Below are positions 39,426-53,759 of a DNA stretch of 64,000 nucleotides, piece by piece (positions within the stretch are counted from its first letter, which is position 1; each line of letters begins with the position of its first letter). The stretch lies in NCBI GenBank assembly GCA_965153355.1, contig OZ231126.1, positions 49,910,001 through 49,974,000 of the forward strand, read 5' to 3'. Source of the DNA: Flaccisagitta enflata (taxonomy: Eukaryota > Chaetognatha > Sagittoidea > Aphragmophora). Below the pieces are notes generated by a model, which saw only the letters and a program-made list of their open reading frames with translations, had not been told where the DNA came from and searched no databases. The translations under genes were made by a program, and so were the position numbers.

Positions 39426-39543
39426 AAGGAAGAAGGAACGAGTGCGAAAGCCAGAAAGATGAGATTTAGAAGCATCATTTCACCGCGGTTTAATGAATTT
39501 TTACGATGGACGTAAACACAGTTGAGACGCAAAGCTCACTCTG

Positions 39544-39604
<61 letters not shown>

Positions 39605-40300
39605 CTCTTATGACAGCGTGCCCACTACGTTGGTGAGAGCCAGGCCTCTTGATTCTTCTTCTCTGCCGAGAAGCAAAATTCTTTCCTGCAAAGCTGCCGA
39701 CCAGAAAAGTGAAGCCCCCGCCCATCGCACTCTATGGCAGTTAGACACCTACCTTACTTACCACACTCATAAAGCTCTCAGAACTCACTAAGCGGTGAAC
39801 AAATTCACGTCTAGACATGAGTCCGGAAAATACCCACTTTCTCAGATTTCAGATGCTATAATTTCATAATGATTGCATCTAATAGCTTAAAATTTGAGCC
39901 TTATACTCAGAATTTCATACTCTTTTAGATCATATAAAAAAAGATATTCTAATAATCAAAATGTGTTCAACTATGTTAATTTTATCATAATCAGAGTAAC
40001 ATAAGTGTAACAGGGTGTTAACATATTAAGTCACTCTCTTTAAAAATCAATATCTCCAGCTAGAATTGACATTAAGGTCTGAAATTTTGCTTGTAACTTG
40101 GGTTATGTATGTACTAAAGGGGGAAAAAAGAAATTTTACATAATACCTAAGATTGTGTCATTTAAAGTATAGTATACTACTATGTGTCAAAATCAAATAA
40201 ATCCTCAATTTAGACAAATCAACAAAAAGTCAAATTTTACTATACTAAATGACAACTGGTCACTATGAAATCTTTAGTTCTTCTGTAGGGATTGCAATTA
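39426..40300. other. spacer between the arms, no gene seen
   Basis: Contains a CT run of about 55 bp (39548-39600) and AT-rich DNA with the repeat-like phrase CATAAGTGTAACAGGG near 40005, also loosely present at about 9646. No coding signal. Confidence 0.5.
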
Positions 40301-40304
40301 AACA

Positions 40305-40585
40305 AAAATAACCTATAGTTGGGTAGGTTTAATGATTTTTTGATGTCTTTTTCATCGTGGTTTTGAGTGTGACATCAGTGTGACATAAAAAAGGGGGTGA
40401 TTTTGGCCTATTTTTTGCTACAAAACCTATCAAAATTTTAAGTATGAAGGATACTAGCTAGGCACTTAATTCCAGATAATGCTTCTATCATGAAAAAAAA
40501 GTATTAGCATAACAAAAACATTTTTTTTGCCTGTTACATCATGAATTTCAGCTGGGCTGGTTTATTGTGGAAATGACCTCTAGGG
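40305..40585. repeat. interspersed repeat, one of two inverted copies
   Basis: AGTTGGGTAGGTTTAATGAT to GGTTTATTGTGGAAATGACC matches, in reverse, 46620-46915 at moderate identity. Both carry GTTTTGAGTGTGACATCA. Neither encodes a protein, and I could not fix ends or target duplications. Confidence 0.75.
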
Positions 40586-41029
40586 TATTTCAGGGTACTT
40601 TAGGGTACTTGAGTTTTCGAGGTACTTAGGGTAATTTAGGGTACTTTGTGTATAACTGAGCACGCTACTGTTGGCCTGTTGGGCTTGTTTCCGTCTCTAT
40701 CTGTTTGTTTGTAACTTAATCTTGCAGTTTGTCTCTTCTCGTCTCATACCATTTCTCTCTCTCTCTCTCTCTCTCTCTCCCTCTTTCTCTCTTTCTCAAC
40801 TCCCCGTGTTTTCTTTCACTTCCAAACATTAAATTCACGGCTCAGAGAGTTTTGTACAATCAAGTGAGAGACAGAAACGAATTTCATGATGCCGTCAAAT
40901 CGATTTTTTTGTTTGACTACATCTCAGTTTGAATTCCCAACGGCTCAGTCGTATTTGTTTATAACTGTCACAATCAGTATCTAAAGAATTGAATCTTGAT
41001 AGTTGTTTATTCAAATAACATTCATAATA

Positions 41030-41815
<786 letters not shown>

Positions 41816-42003
41816 ATTCCTTTCCTCCTACGCAACCTTCCCCCTTCCTTTAACGACCCAGAGAGCGGCAATGAAATAAGTTGTAATTTAGGGTACTTTG
41901 TGTGTAACGGAGCACGCTACTGTTGGCCTGTTGGGCTTGTTTTCCGTCTCTATCTGTTTGTTTGTAACTTAATCTTGCAGTTTGTCTCTTCTCGTCTCAT
42001 ACC

Positions 42004-42144
<141 letters not shown>

Positions 42145-42394
42145 TTTCTCTCTTTCTCAACTCCCCGTGTTTTCTTTCAATTCCAAACATTAAATTCACG
42201 GCTCAGAGAGTTTTGTACAATCAAGTGAGAGACAGAAACGAATTTCATGATGCCGTCAAATCGATTTTTTTGTTTGACTACATCTCAGTTTGAATTCCCA
42301 ACGGCTCAGTCGTATTTGTTTATAACTGTCACAATCGGTATCTAAAGAATTGAATCTTGATAGTTGTTTATTCAAATAACATTCATGATAACAA

Positions 42395-43276
<882 letters not shown>

Positions 43277-43347
43277 GCATTCCTTTCCTCCTACGCGACC
43301 TTCCCCCTTCCTTTAACGACCGAGAGAGCGGCAATGAAATAAGTTGT

Positions 43348-43673
43348 TGATCTGTTGTCATGATTGTTATCCTTTTCCACCCTTCGATTATGTGTTGGCG
43401 AACATCCTTACTCCCCTTCACAGTCCTTGATTCTCACATTTCTCTGGGGAGATTCCTCCCCTAATCCTCCTCCGTCTTCTGCTTTCTTTGAATATTTCTT
43501 TTTTCCTTTACATTTTTTCTTTTCTCTCGTTCTCTCTGATGTTTGTTCTTTTCTTACTTCTTACTTTATTTACTTCTTACTCTTTCTTTCATTCCTTCTT
43601 TATTTCTTCCATTCCTTCTTTATTTCTTCCATTCCTTCGTTATTTCTTTCATTCATTCATTCATTCATTCTTC

Positions 43674-43743
<70 letters not shown>

Positions 43744-43745
43744 AC
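43348..43745. repeat. pyrimidine-rich region ending in (CTTT)n
   Basis: T/C-rich DNA with a regular CTTT array at 43672-43745 and TTCCATTCCTTCTTTATTTC units before it. No gene. Confidence 0.85.
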
Positions 43746-44333
<588 letters not shown>

Positions 44334-45037
44334 AACAGAAAGTCAGTGTCAGATAGACAGAAGATATAAGAGAGAGGCAGAGACAGTGACAGAAACAGAC
44401 AGAGACAGAGGGACAGCGACAGGGAAAACAGAGAGATAGGAGGGAGGAACAGAGACGGGAGCAGACGAGAGTAAAGAGGAAGAGTAAAAGAATAATGTAC
44501 ACCAAAAGTGAAGCGAGCACGTGCTCGCAGACCGACCGGCAGACAAATCGACAGACGGACAGATGGAAGTTCAGACGTGGCCTCTCAATGCCCCTTCATG
44601 CGGTCACGTCGACAAAATTAATAAGTGCGAATGAGAGCATAGATAGAGAGAGAGGAGAAAAAAGACTGAAATATGGATAGACAGGCAGGGGAAAATAAGA
44701 GGATAGAATAAAAGATTTAAAAGGGATAAAGAGGTAACGATATTGTTTTTCGTTGATTGTCTTTAATTCTATCGAGCAGATGGATTTCCCCAAATTGAAT
44801 TTTTCAAAATCATATTTGAAAAAAAATCATACATGAATTTTCATAAAACCCGCACATCATCAACTAGATTCTATCAAGTGAAATGTTCAGCATTTCTCAA
44901 TGGCGTTTTGATTGATTCAACACTTATAAGTAATAGGTAACCTGCGCAAACATCGACCCGGATTGGACAGACTGACCGAGACTCCTTCCTGCATCGTTGA
45001 TCCGATATCTAGTGTGCAACACCGAGACAGACCGCCG

Positions 45038-45377
<340 letters not shown>

Positions 45378-45379
45378 GT

Positions 45380-45865
45380 TCGATTTTTCAAAATTGATAG
45401 CAGTAGAAGAACAGACAAAAGAGGTTTGATGACAAGCTCATGCTCATGCCATGGACGAATTCTTCATGTCTGGATTAAAACAACCAGTTAAAAAGTCTCC
45501 TGTCTCCAATAAATCCCATTTCTTCTTCTTCTGTCTCAATTCGAATTTTTTCTAATTTTCACCTAACATTTTTTTTCCATTGGAATAAAAACGGTCTCAG
45601 AAATAGATTTCTCTGAATCCGAATTTATTATTTAGTAATAATAATAGTGAATCGTATCGGAAATCGATATCTAGCTATATCTAATAATAGATATATAACT
45701 ATCTCTTCTCGTATCTATTGGAGACGAGAATCACCTTGATCGTGTAGTAGATCGTATCTAGTTTGTACGACCTGGATCGTCAGAGGTTAGTAATAGGAGG
45801 AGACGAGGAAGATAGGCACCCCTTTTGGAGGGTAGATTGAGCCACAACATCACATATCGGGTTAT
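45380..45865. other. spacer, no gene seen
   Basis: AT-rich sequence with ATATCTA-type short repeats (45666-45710). No gene. Confidence 0.45.
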
Positions 45866-45885
45866 AGATTCGCGTGCACGCGACT
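45866..45885 (+). mobile_element. solo terminal hairpin of the pearl/HINE-like family
   Basis: AGATTCGCGTGCACGCGACT followed by AAAAG. One stem pair is mismatched. No matching left end was found upstream, so this is a fragment. Confidence 0.55.
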
Positions 45886-46383
45886 AAAAGAGAAATAAAA
45901 GCATATTATAATTATTCTTCGGTTTCGCGCAATTTGAGTCATTTCGATCAGGTAATCTTTGTACTCAGAGCGAGCCCGTATGTGCGAAAGAATCAATCGA
46001 GTGTGCCATGGCACTGGTAATGGTATTTCTATGTCACGGAGAGACCAAATGACATCTCCAAACGAATTACCGACCGGCAAATTTTTTGTTCGGAACGACC
46101 CACGGAACAAAATGACATGAACATTCAGGTCTTCCATCAATTTGGCACACCTACAATTTCAGAGGATCTCGCTCCCCCAATAATATTCATACATGAATAG
46201 AGGGACATCTACATCATCTGCTGTTGGCTGTAGAATCAAATTTGCGGTTCGATAGTAGAATCATCTGCACAATCTAGTAATTGAAAATGATATGATTTTT
46301 ATAAAGTTTCTACCAAAATGAAATTCATACGGTAATTAGCAAATCAACCGGATTGAATTTATAATCTACTCCTTGTTAATGAG

Positions 46384-46564
46384 TATGTCGGTCAGTCGGT
46401 CGGTCGGTTGGTCGGTCGGTAAGTCGGTCGGTCTGTCCGTCCATCTGCGTTAGCTTCTTCGGCGTTATGGGCAGTTTCTGCATTACTGCTCCTGCCCAAA
46501 TGCTTGGGTTAGCCTTTTTGATCATTGCCCCTTTCCACTCGCATGTGACTTCAGTAGCCTTGTT
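46384..46564 (-). mobile_element. pearl/HINE-like element, copy without terminal hairpin
   Basis: GTCGGTCAGTCGGTCGGTCG tract, GCATTACTGCTCCTGCCCAA, CCCACTC-type module with GCATGTGACT, then CAGTAGCCTTGTT. Both palindromes are lost; the order of modules still identifies it. Confidence 0.65.
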
Positions 46565-46619
46565 TTACGGTATTAAAGATATGCGCTTGCGGTCGACCGA
46601 ATTACCCAAACGGAATCAT

Positions 46620-46915
46620 AAGGATGTGCGAGGTCCTTAAGGTCATTTCCACAATAAACCGGCCCGGCGGAAATCCATGATATAATAGGCAAGAAAACAT
46701 TTTTTTTTACTGCTAATCATTTTGTTGTTCAAGAAAGCTGTTATAAGACATTACCTGGGATCAAGTGCCAAACTACCTTCCTTCATATTTGAGATTTTGA
46801 TATGCTATGTAGCCAATAACAGGGCAAAATCAGCACATTTTCACGGTCACATTTGATGTCACACTCAAAACCACTATGGTAAAGGCATCAAAAAATCATC
46901 AAGCCTACCCAACTG
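46620..46915. repeat. interspersed repeat, second inverted copy
   Basis: Pairs with 40305-40585. Begins AGGTCATTTCCACAATAAAC and ends AAGCCTACCCAACT. Confidence 0.75.
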
Positions 46916-46929
46916 TTAGAAATGTATGT

Positions 46930-47870
46930 CTGTCCGTTTCTTAAGTATGTGTGCTTTTGTTTCTTTTGCGTGCTTTGGCTTTTCTTCTTTCTCTATTATT
47001 CAATGCCAGCGTCTTTTGTTTCTCGCCATTTTTTATATTGAACGCTAGATGGGTAACCATATGGTTGCGCCTTGTATTTTGTGCCATTTGTTTTTATTAC
47101 GTAGGCATACATACGTAACTCGTCTTTCGTATCATCCAATTTTTGGATTGATTGATTTTATTTATTTGCGGCATTGCTTCTTAAAGTGATTGATTGATTT
47201 TTCGTGATCGATTGAATGCGCCCTTGGAATTCACTAATTTCAATAATCTCTCATCTTTTTCTTGCAGATAAACTTATGAACGGACAATTAACGTTAGTTT
47301 GACATCGACAGACTGTGGGTTGAAACCAACGAAAGTGGGCCTAAAAGTAAGTTTTATAGACGCGTCTTTTCTTTTATTAACGTTGTTTTTATCTTGTCTT
47401 CCGGTCTGTTATTTTTGTCTTTTGCCCTTTTGCATTTTTATCGCCGGATTTTAGTATGGTTTTTATCGCTTGCCCGATCAGCTTGCTATAGGGATGATAT
47501 GGATGAATTTAATGGGATGGGCCGGGGCAGGGGCAGGTATTATCAGGTGGCATCTGAAGAAGATGAACATGTTATCATGTGCTGTTTCTGTCCTTTATTG
47601 TGTCCTATCTCGATTTCATGTTATCTTTTGCGTTTGCTGATCATCATTAATGCCCACTTTCCCTTTCATTTTTCCCCCTCTCTTCAGTTGTTGAAATTTT
47701 TATGGAATAAACGAGACGATCGCCTTCCTATTTTCCAATTCGCCAACTTTCTTCACCACAAGTCGCCAGTCAGATAGACGCTCATAGACAGTGCCAGTTG
47801 AAACTGCGTGATTATATTTCAACAATTTAAAAACGACTCGATTCTTTCCATCTCTCTCGACCTCCGAAAG
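46930..47870. other. possible 5' flank or LTR of the BEL/Pao element
   Basis: T-rich sequence without protein domains. A 5' LTR should lie here or within it, but I found no direct repeat with the region after 55710, so the LTR cannot be marked. A short palindrome AGACGCGTCT at about 47358 may be a remnant of a pearl/HINE-like hairpin. Confidence 0.35.
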
Positions 47871-47875
47871 CGAAA

Positions 47876-48540
47876 TTGGACAATGGCAGCCGCTGCAACG
47901 ACGACAACCGCTCGACCGCTTCAACGCCCTCCTCTCGTGTATCTCACTTCGGCTTGAATCAGTGTCCGAGGTCGGATCGTTTGCGCGCGATGAGAAACGA
48001 CATCACGGCGGAGATGGAAGGATGCCGGCGCCTTTTCGACGCGGTTATACTTGCGCCGAAGGGACGAATGATTTCGACGACGCCGCCTGTGAATCAGATG
48101 GCGCGACACGGCCTTCGGGACATGGTCTACGACTTGCATTTCATTCGCAAGGCAAATGGCGCTCGACTCGATGCCCGGCGACCCTCTTCGATTCGCGGCG
48201 TCCACTCTGCGTCGAATCCGGCGCGAATGGAACTCCATGCGTTTCTTCGATCGTGAAAACTATCCAGAGGGTTTTCCTTCCAACGCCGACATCGTTAACG
48301 CAATGCACAATGACATTGGGAATCGTAAAAGACCCGTCAACGAATTCTCATGGAATAGTCTCCCAACTGATACTCATGCCGCCCGTGACAATGTGACTGG
48401 CGCTCCAACACCATGCGAACGCTTCGCCAAACCCCGACGGATCCGAGTATCTACCACTTCCGGCTCGCGACAGCGCAATCTCCAACTGGCGGCCAATTTT
48501 AAATCTGCCGCCGATCCAAAGAGGAGATGCCGCCAATCAA
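47876..48540 (+). pseudogene. BEL/Pao gag, N-terminal part, frame-broken
   Basis: Three overlapping frames (47876-48256, 47962-48396, 48156-48569) share one coding-like style, rich in Arg and Asp. The clearest pieces are MRNDITAEMEGCRRLF in the first and FFDRENYPEGFPSNADIVNA in the third. They lead into the long gag frame at 48527. This looks like a gag N terminus with one or two frameshifts; a separate small ORF is the alternative. I cannot name a domain here. Confidence 0.45.
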
Positions 48541-51500
48541 TGGGTATCGGATTTGGTCTCGGAAATTGAACTGGCGCGTGCGTCTCCGACTGGAGCAAGC
48601 TGACGACATGCTTGCGGATCTCGACGATACGCCGATGCTCTCGCAAGAGGTCGGGATCATCAACGGACTGACGCCGCAGGAGAGGGCAAGGCGGCGCCAA
48701 CAGGAGTGCGGAGAGAGAGACAGATGGGGTAGGCAGTTGGAGGAGGAAATGCGACAAGGCCGGCGGCTGATAGATGATATGCAGCAGCAACAACGGGAGG
48801 AGGAGCAGCGACAGCAGCAGGAGCAACAGCAGCAGCATCAATTGCAGATGCAGCAGCAGCAACTCCAACAGCAACGTCAACTCCACCGACCACAGGAGCA
48901 GCAGCAAACGACAGCTCAACAGCAGCAAGAGCTGTTGCAGCAGCAGCAGTTGCAGCAACTTCAACAATTTCGTCAACAAGACCAACAACAACGTCAAATT
49001 TTGCAGCCGGCGCCACAACATGTGGTCCAACAACAGCAACAACACGAGCAGCAGCAGCAGCAACAACAGCAACAACAACAAGAGCTGCAACAACATCAAC
49101 CAGCAATGCAGCCGCATGAACAACAACAACAGCGGCAAAATAACGCAGACGAACGTATGCAACAGCAACTGCAGCAGCAACAGCAACCTTCCGCCGCGAT
49201 CCCAGCGGTGGTAGTGGATCCTCCAGCGTCAAATAACCATCCTGTCGAAAGCATGAACGTCAGTGAAGAAACAGAGGAAGAGAGACAGCAACGCCTTGCA
49301 GAACAACGTCTGCGCATGATGGCTGAAGGTGAAGGTGGTGGTGCAGCAACAGCTCCAAAGGCGCCGATCGCGGTGCCATTGGGATTCCAACAGCGAAGCT
49401 CATCACAAGAAGACAAAGAGTTATACGACAGAATGTGTAACTTTCGCCAACAGCAGCAACGAGATGAAGATAGAAGAGCAGGGGTATTCAACAATGCGGC
49501 AGAAATGCAACGAAAGCACTGGAATAGCCTGAACGACGGCGGCATTGGTGGAGCTTTAGAGCAGCGGGATGTGAAGCTTAGACAATTGTCTGAGCTGGAC
49601 AAGCAGCAGCCGCAGCATCCGCCAAAAGACCGTCGATCTATCTTCAGAAATTTCAATCCGGGATTGTTCAATTCGAACTTACAGCAACATCATGTGCAGT
49701 CAGTGGAAACGTCCGTCAAGCAGCCGATGCAGCAGCAGCAACAGTTGGAGCAGCAGCAGCAGCAAGGACAACGTCAGCGTCAACTGCAGCAGCAGAATGA
49801 ACAGCAACAGTATCCTGACCAGCAACAGCAGCTTCAACATCAACAGTGGCAGCAGCAACGGCTTCAACAACAGCAACAGCATCAGGATCAGCATCACCAA
49901 ACCCCAGCAGCAACGATTCTCCCTACCGCACCGGAAGTGATCTTCGAGAAGCAGATTGATTCTGCTAGAAGGGAGACTGGCCTTCCCCATCAAGAGGAAA
50001 AAGTCTTCAACACAGCCGGAAGCGGAGGTGATGCAACGGAGGCGATGCGCAAGAGGCAGAGGCAGGAGGCCGCTGACGCGAAGTTGGCACAGCAGCTGCA
50101 AGATAAGGAGAGAAGAAAAGTCGCTCCCAAGAAGACAACGAGTGGATTGCAGCCGAAGGCGCCAAAAGTAGCGCAAGCGCCTCTAGCAACGCCTCAAGCG
50201 GAAGTCATCCAGCAGAATCAACGTTTGCAGCAGGAAGTGGATAGTTTGAAGATGCAGATTCAGCAGAGAGACTTTGACCTTGCCGCGGCGAGAGAAGAAG
50301 AGAAACAACGTAAAAAAGAACAACAACAGCGACAGTACGTCCGCCAAGATTTTGATGCTCCCCGATTCCATCAAGATGATCGTCAACAACAGATGAATCA
50401 GCAAGAAGAAGTTGGGTGGAGCGTAAAAACCACCAAAAAGAGATCTCCGGTCAAAGTCGGGGGTCAATACGCGCTGACCCAACAACCTCCAGCGTACCAT
50501 CAGGTGGAGCATCATCAAGTGGCCCGTCAACCGGAAGTCCACGTTCAGATGCCCAACAATCCGGCTCTGGACATGTTTTTGGAAAGAGCGGCGTACAACG
50601 ATCTCATGCGAGCAAGGGAGGTCGGCCTCAAAGCATTGGAGAGAGCAAGACCCGAGAAGCCTCTGCAGGAGCTTTCGTCCACCGACTTTATGATGTGGAA
50701 GAGGAAGTTCAAGGATGCTGAGAAGCATGAAGGCTTGACGCAAATGGACATCTTATTGGAATTGCCTAAGTGGTTTGCTGGTCCGGCAAAGGAGATCATT
50801 GAAACTGCGACGATTGATGCAACTGAAGCGACAGCAAGAGGAGAAATTGACGACGCCTTCGCAAAAATGGACGTCGTCTTTATGGCAAGGCGCTGCAACA
50901 TTGCGGCGCTGTTCAACGAAATCGTCGCGGAGGCGAAGATCCAGTCGGCCGACCATGCAAGGCATTTCAATTTGTCTGCAAGGTTGCAAAAGGCAAAGAA
51001 GATTGCGAGGACCTGTGGAGAAGTGCAACAATGCTATCGCGACGAGCTGCTGCAGGAGATCCTCAATAAGAGGGTCCCTCATCTTGCGGATAAATTCTGG
51101 GAAAAGCAACATGAAGCAGCCCAAAATGGACAGTTATTCTCATTCGACAACTTGGTTCATATGATTGAAACATGGGCGGTGATTCAGCGCAACAAAGGCG
51201 CAAGCTGCAAAACGGCATCAGTGGCAGCAGTTGCAACGACAGAAAAAGAGGCGCCATCTTCATACGAGGACGCCTTGACCAATGGCAAGCAAAAGTGCAG
51301 TCGATGGACCGCTGCAACGTCTGCAGTGGAATGCATCAAACGGAAGAGTCATCAATTGTCAGAGCTGGAAGTGGACAGAGTTCAGAAGATCATGTCTCGC
51401 CGTCTTTGCTTCCACTGTCTCGCGCCAGGACACAACGCCAAAGGGTGCGCGAACAGACCAACTTGCCAGATCTGCAAGAAGCGGCACGCGACTATTCTCC

Positions 51501-51760
51501 ACGGGCGCACCTACAAGAAAGAAGAAAAGGAAGAGAAGAAAGGAGAAAATAAGCAGGGAAATAAAGTACCGCTGGCTCCCTTCAAAAAGTCAGAGGATGC
51601 GGCTGCAGCAGCACCAACAGCTCGTCGACGGGCGGAGGCAGCTAATCCAATCGAAGTAATCTCCGAACGCTACGGCATTTACTCGGCGGCGACGGCAACG
51701 TCATGTCCGTCTCTTTTCATTCTGGCCGTACGCTTAACCCTCATCTCATTGTTCCAGTGA
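48527..51760 (+). CDS. BEL/Pao Gag polyprotein with Gln-rich N half
   Basis: A 1077-residue open frame. Gag packages the element RNA in cytoplasmic particles. Residues about 85-225 and 390-470 are Gln-rich and encoded by mixed CAA/CAG codons, so they are not a simple microsatellite. A Glu/Gln/Lys coiled-coil-like part lies at about 555-625. Residues about 690-890 (from NPALDMFLERAAYNDLM to MIETWAVIQRNKG) match the position and style of the BEL/Pao gag domain upstream of the knuckles. The zinc motif is clear: C961-x2-C964-x4-H969-x4-C974, then C980-x2-C983-x3-H987-x4-H992, the double knuckle usual for BEL/Pao. The start Met at 48527 may not be the original one. The frame ends before the protease. 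Confidence 0.8.
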   Translation: MPPINGYRIWSRKLNWRVRLRLEQADDMLADLDDTPMLSQEVGIINGLTPQERARRRQQECGERDRWGRQLEEEMRQGRRLIDDMQQQQREEEQRQQQEQQQQHQLQMQQQQLQQQRQLHRPQEQQQTTAQQQQELLQQQQLQQLQQFRQQDQQQRQILQPAPQHVVQQQQQHEQQQQQQQQQQQELQQHQPAMQPHEQQQQRQNNADERMQQQLQQQQQPSAAIPAVVVDPPASNNHPVESMNVSEETEEERQQRLAEQRLRMMAEGEGGGAATAPKAPIAVPLGFQQRSSSQEDKELYDRMCNFRQQQQRDEDRRAGVFNNAAEMQRKHWNSLNDGGIGGALEQRDVKLRQLSELDKQQPQHPPKDRRSIFRNFNPGLFNSNLQQHHVQSVETSVKQPMQQQQQLEQQQQQGQRQRQLQQQNEQQQYPDQQQQLQHQQWQQQRLQQQQQHQDQHHQTPAATILPTAPEVIFEKQIDSARRETGLPHQEEKVFNTAGSGGDATEAMRKRQRQEAADAKLAQQLQDKERRKVAPKKTTSGLQPKAPKVAQAPLATPQAEVIQQNQRLQQEVDSLKMQIQQRDFDLAAAREEEKQRKKEQQQRQYVRQDFDAPRFHQDDRQQQMNQQEEVGWSVKTTKKRSPVKVGGQYALTQQPPAYHQVEHHQVARQPEVHVQMPNNPALDMFLERAAYNDLMRAREVGLKALERARPEKPLQELSSTDFMMWKRKFKDAEKHEGLTQMDILLELPKWFAGPAKEIIETATIDATEATARGEIDDAFAKMDVVFMARRCNIAALFNEIVAEAKIQSADHARHFNLSARLQKAKKIARTCGEVQQCYRDELLQEILNKRVPHLADKFWEKQHEAAQNGQLFSFDNLVHMIETWAVIQRNKGASCKTASVAAVATTEKEAPSSYEDALTNGKQKCSRWTAATSAVECIKRKSHQLSELEVDRVQKIMSRRLCFHCLAPGHNAKGCANRPTCQICKKRHATILHGRTYKKEEKEEKKGENKQGNKVPLAPFKKSEDAAAAAPTARRRAEAANPIEVISERYGIYSAATATSCPSLFILAVRLTLISLFQ

Positions 51761-52189
51761 CTATCATAAACAATTCTTCGGGCGCGCAGAGGACGACACG
51801 CCATGATCACCGGAAGCGCCAGATCGCGACGTGATTGCACCAGCAAACACCGCGAGTCTTCTGATTCCAACAAAACAAAAATGACGACAATGGAAGTCAT
51901 GCTGTTGAGGATCGCTATCGCATCATTCACTATGCAATCGGTCGACGAGGAATATGTCGTCGACGCCAACGACGCATTGGTGGGTGATTTGTTAACAAGT
52001 GAACGCGACATTCCTCCCTTTCTCCGCCACCTATCTGACCAACCTCACATCGAAGGCATAAAATTTCGAGAAGCTGAAGGCGGTGTGATGATGATCATCG
52101 GAGCGGCGCATGCGGATGCCGCCGTCGCTCAAGAAATCCGTCGAGGGCCTTCAGGACTTTTGACTTGCTTCAGATGTCTATTCGGTTGA
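51761..52189 (+). pseudogene. BEL/Pao aspartic protease region (DUF1758-like), broken
   Basis: In the frame 51803-52189 the C-terminal part reads GGVMMIIGAAHADAAVAQEI-RRGPSGLL, which corresponds to the IGADY...E.IRGP.G pattern at the end of the BEL/Pao protease domain. The catalytic DTG-type loop could not be recognised in any one frame, so the upstream half is shifted or decayed. Confidence 0.6.
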
Positions 52190-52720
52190 ACTGTATGTGG
52201 AAAAATGGCAAAGAGGACAGATATTGACACTGCTTATCGCGACGGATGACCGCGTCCTCACCCATAACATCGACGATCTCGACAATCGCGTCCTCAACAA
52301 AAGCAAAATATCAACGATTCTACCAAGGACTTTGCATCATCAATCGTCTCAAGGAAGAGGAGATGGGTGATTCCCTTGAAAATGGCTGGAGCTGCAAAAT
52401 AAAGAGGAAAAGACATATTTTTGCCCAATTGTGAAAAATACTTTTGTTCTCACATATGGAAATTTCATCACGAAAAAATCATGGAAATTCTGAGAAGATG
52501 AAATCAATGACCGACTGCGATGAAGCGTGCCTGCAACCAACGCTTTCGCTTCTGGCCGTGATCCAGCCTTCAAAGAAAGAGCTCCAGGGAAATCTAGAAG
52601 CCACAGACGGGAGTGGTTGAGATTGACAGCGCCGACGACGACGACGGCATTGAGAAGCCGCGCTGACACTTGCCGCTTCATATTGTCTAATCACGCGGAA
52701 AAACGCACGTATGTCACGAT
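52190..52720 (+). pseudogene. linker between protease and reverse transcriptase, decayed
   Basis: No frame stays open for long. The order of the element predicts the pol linker here, and I could only see short compatible pieces. There is no independent gene. Confidence 0.4.
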
Positions 52721-53113
52721 GTGCGTGCTGTGACCGACGGGATCTCACTCAATGATTTGCTCGTCGGAGGTCCAAACTTGATGAACAGCTTGATGGACAT
52801 CCTCATGCGCTTTCGTCAGTGGAAGATCACCTTTATGTGTGATATAAAGGCGTTTCTTCCACCAGATCCGCGCGTCCATCCTGACTACGCTGATCTGTTC
52901 AGATTCTTTTGGTTCAAAGACTTCCACTTTTTACTTAGTCATTTTGAATCTGTTCTTACCCATGTTCGCAGCCAATCCAGGCTCATTCATTACGTCACCG
53001 CCAGAAAGCATGCAGACGTCATCCGGCTCAAAGATCCCCACAACGTCAATGATCTTATTCGCTTCGGCTTCTACGCCGACGACGGTAGTGGGGGTGGGGA
53101 TTCGTTCGACTAA
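52721..53113 (+). pseudogene. BEL/Pao reverse transcriptase, palm region
   Basis: A 130-residue frame. SLNDLLVGGPNLMNSLMDIL matches the SLND...GPNLL..L.DIL stretch before motif A. DIKAFLPPDPRVHPDYADLF-RFFWF is motif A and its flank (family: D-x-KAF-x-Q-x-x-VHP). FYADDGSG is the catalytic box; BEL/Pao elements normally have YVDD. The sequence between these parts is drifted, with the SPF..N segment not visible in frame. The frame ends soon after the catalytic box. Confidence 0.75.
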
Positions 53114-53294
53114 GCACGGCAACGAAAGGTGGATGCAGTGGCGGCGATAGCTGAAGGCGTGATGGATCTGGTGAAGTGGAAGAGCAATGCGCTGCACTTG
53201 ATGGATGGAGATCCGAACGTGCCTATCTCCACTTCAGATAAGCAAGATGATGGGCCGACGTAGGTGCTAAGCGTGGCATTGCTTCCGGCGGAAG

Positions 53295-53717
53295 ATGCCT
53301 TCATCTTCATCTGCTACTAGGAATTTGAAACTTTTTGAGAAAAAACACCTCGTCAATTGGTCTCCATGCAAGTTAAACTTTATGATCCATTGGGATTTTG
53401 GAGCCCAAGCGCATACATCGGCAGACGACATCTTCAACTCTGTCGTCCACAGGAAGTGGGATGGGATTCGCCCTTGGAAGAGAGCGTCGAGGAATCTTTC
53501 TTCCGCTACACTTCATCTTGGCCTCTTCTACAACAATACCGAATTGAACGCTGGTGGAATGGCGGCCGATAACAGTGACACTGCGGAAATAACAATTGAG
53601 ATTTTCTGCGATGCGGCTCCAAAAGGCGGATATGGAGCAGTTGCATATCGACACTTCAATCGAGATGGAGATGTTCACATTTCATTCATCGCTCCAAATC
53701 CCACGTCATTCCACTGA
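53295..53717 (+). pseudogene. BEL/Pao connection and RNase H, first part, two frames
   Basis: The frame 53357-53572 carries VKLYDPLGFWSPSAYIGR and GWDSPLEES, the VYDPLG..SP...GWD pattern that follows the polymerase (Peptidase_A17 region of BEL/Pao). The frame 53295-53717 then carries IEIFCDAAPKGGYGAVAYRH, the first RNase H strand with its Asp. A frameshift between them is needed. Confidence 0.7.
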
Positions 53718-53759
53718 CCCCAAACGGCTTTATCACAAACAGCGCTCCACGCGTCGAGA

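Noticed and set aside
47394-47777. A membrane protein of 127 residues upstream of gag.
   Set aside because: T-rich sequence gives hydrophobic residues by composition; no conserved motif, and it overlaps the expected LTR/leader region.
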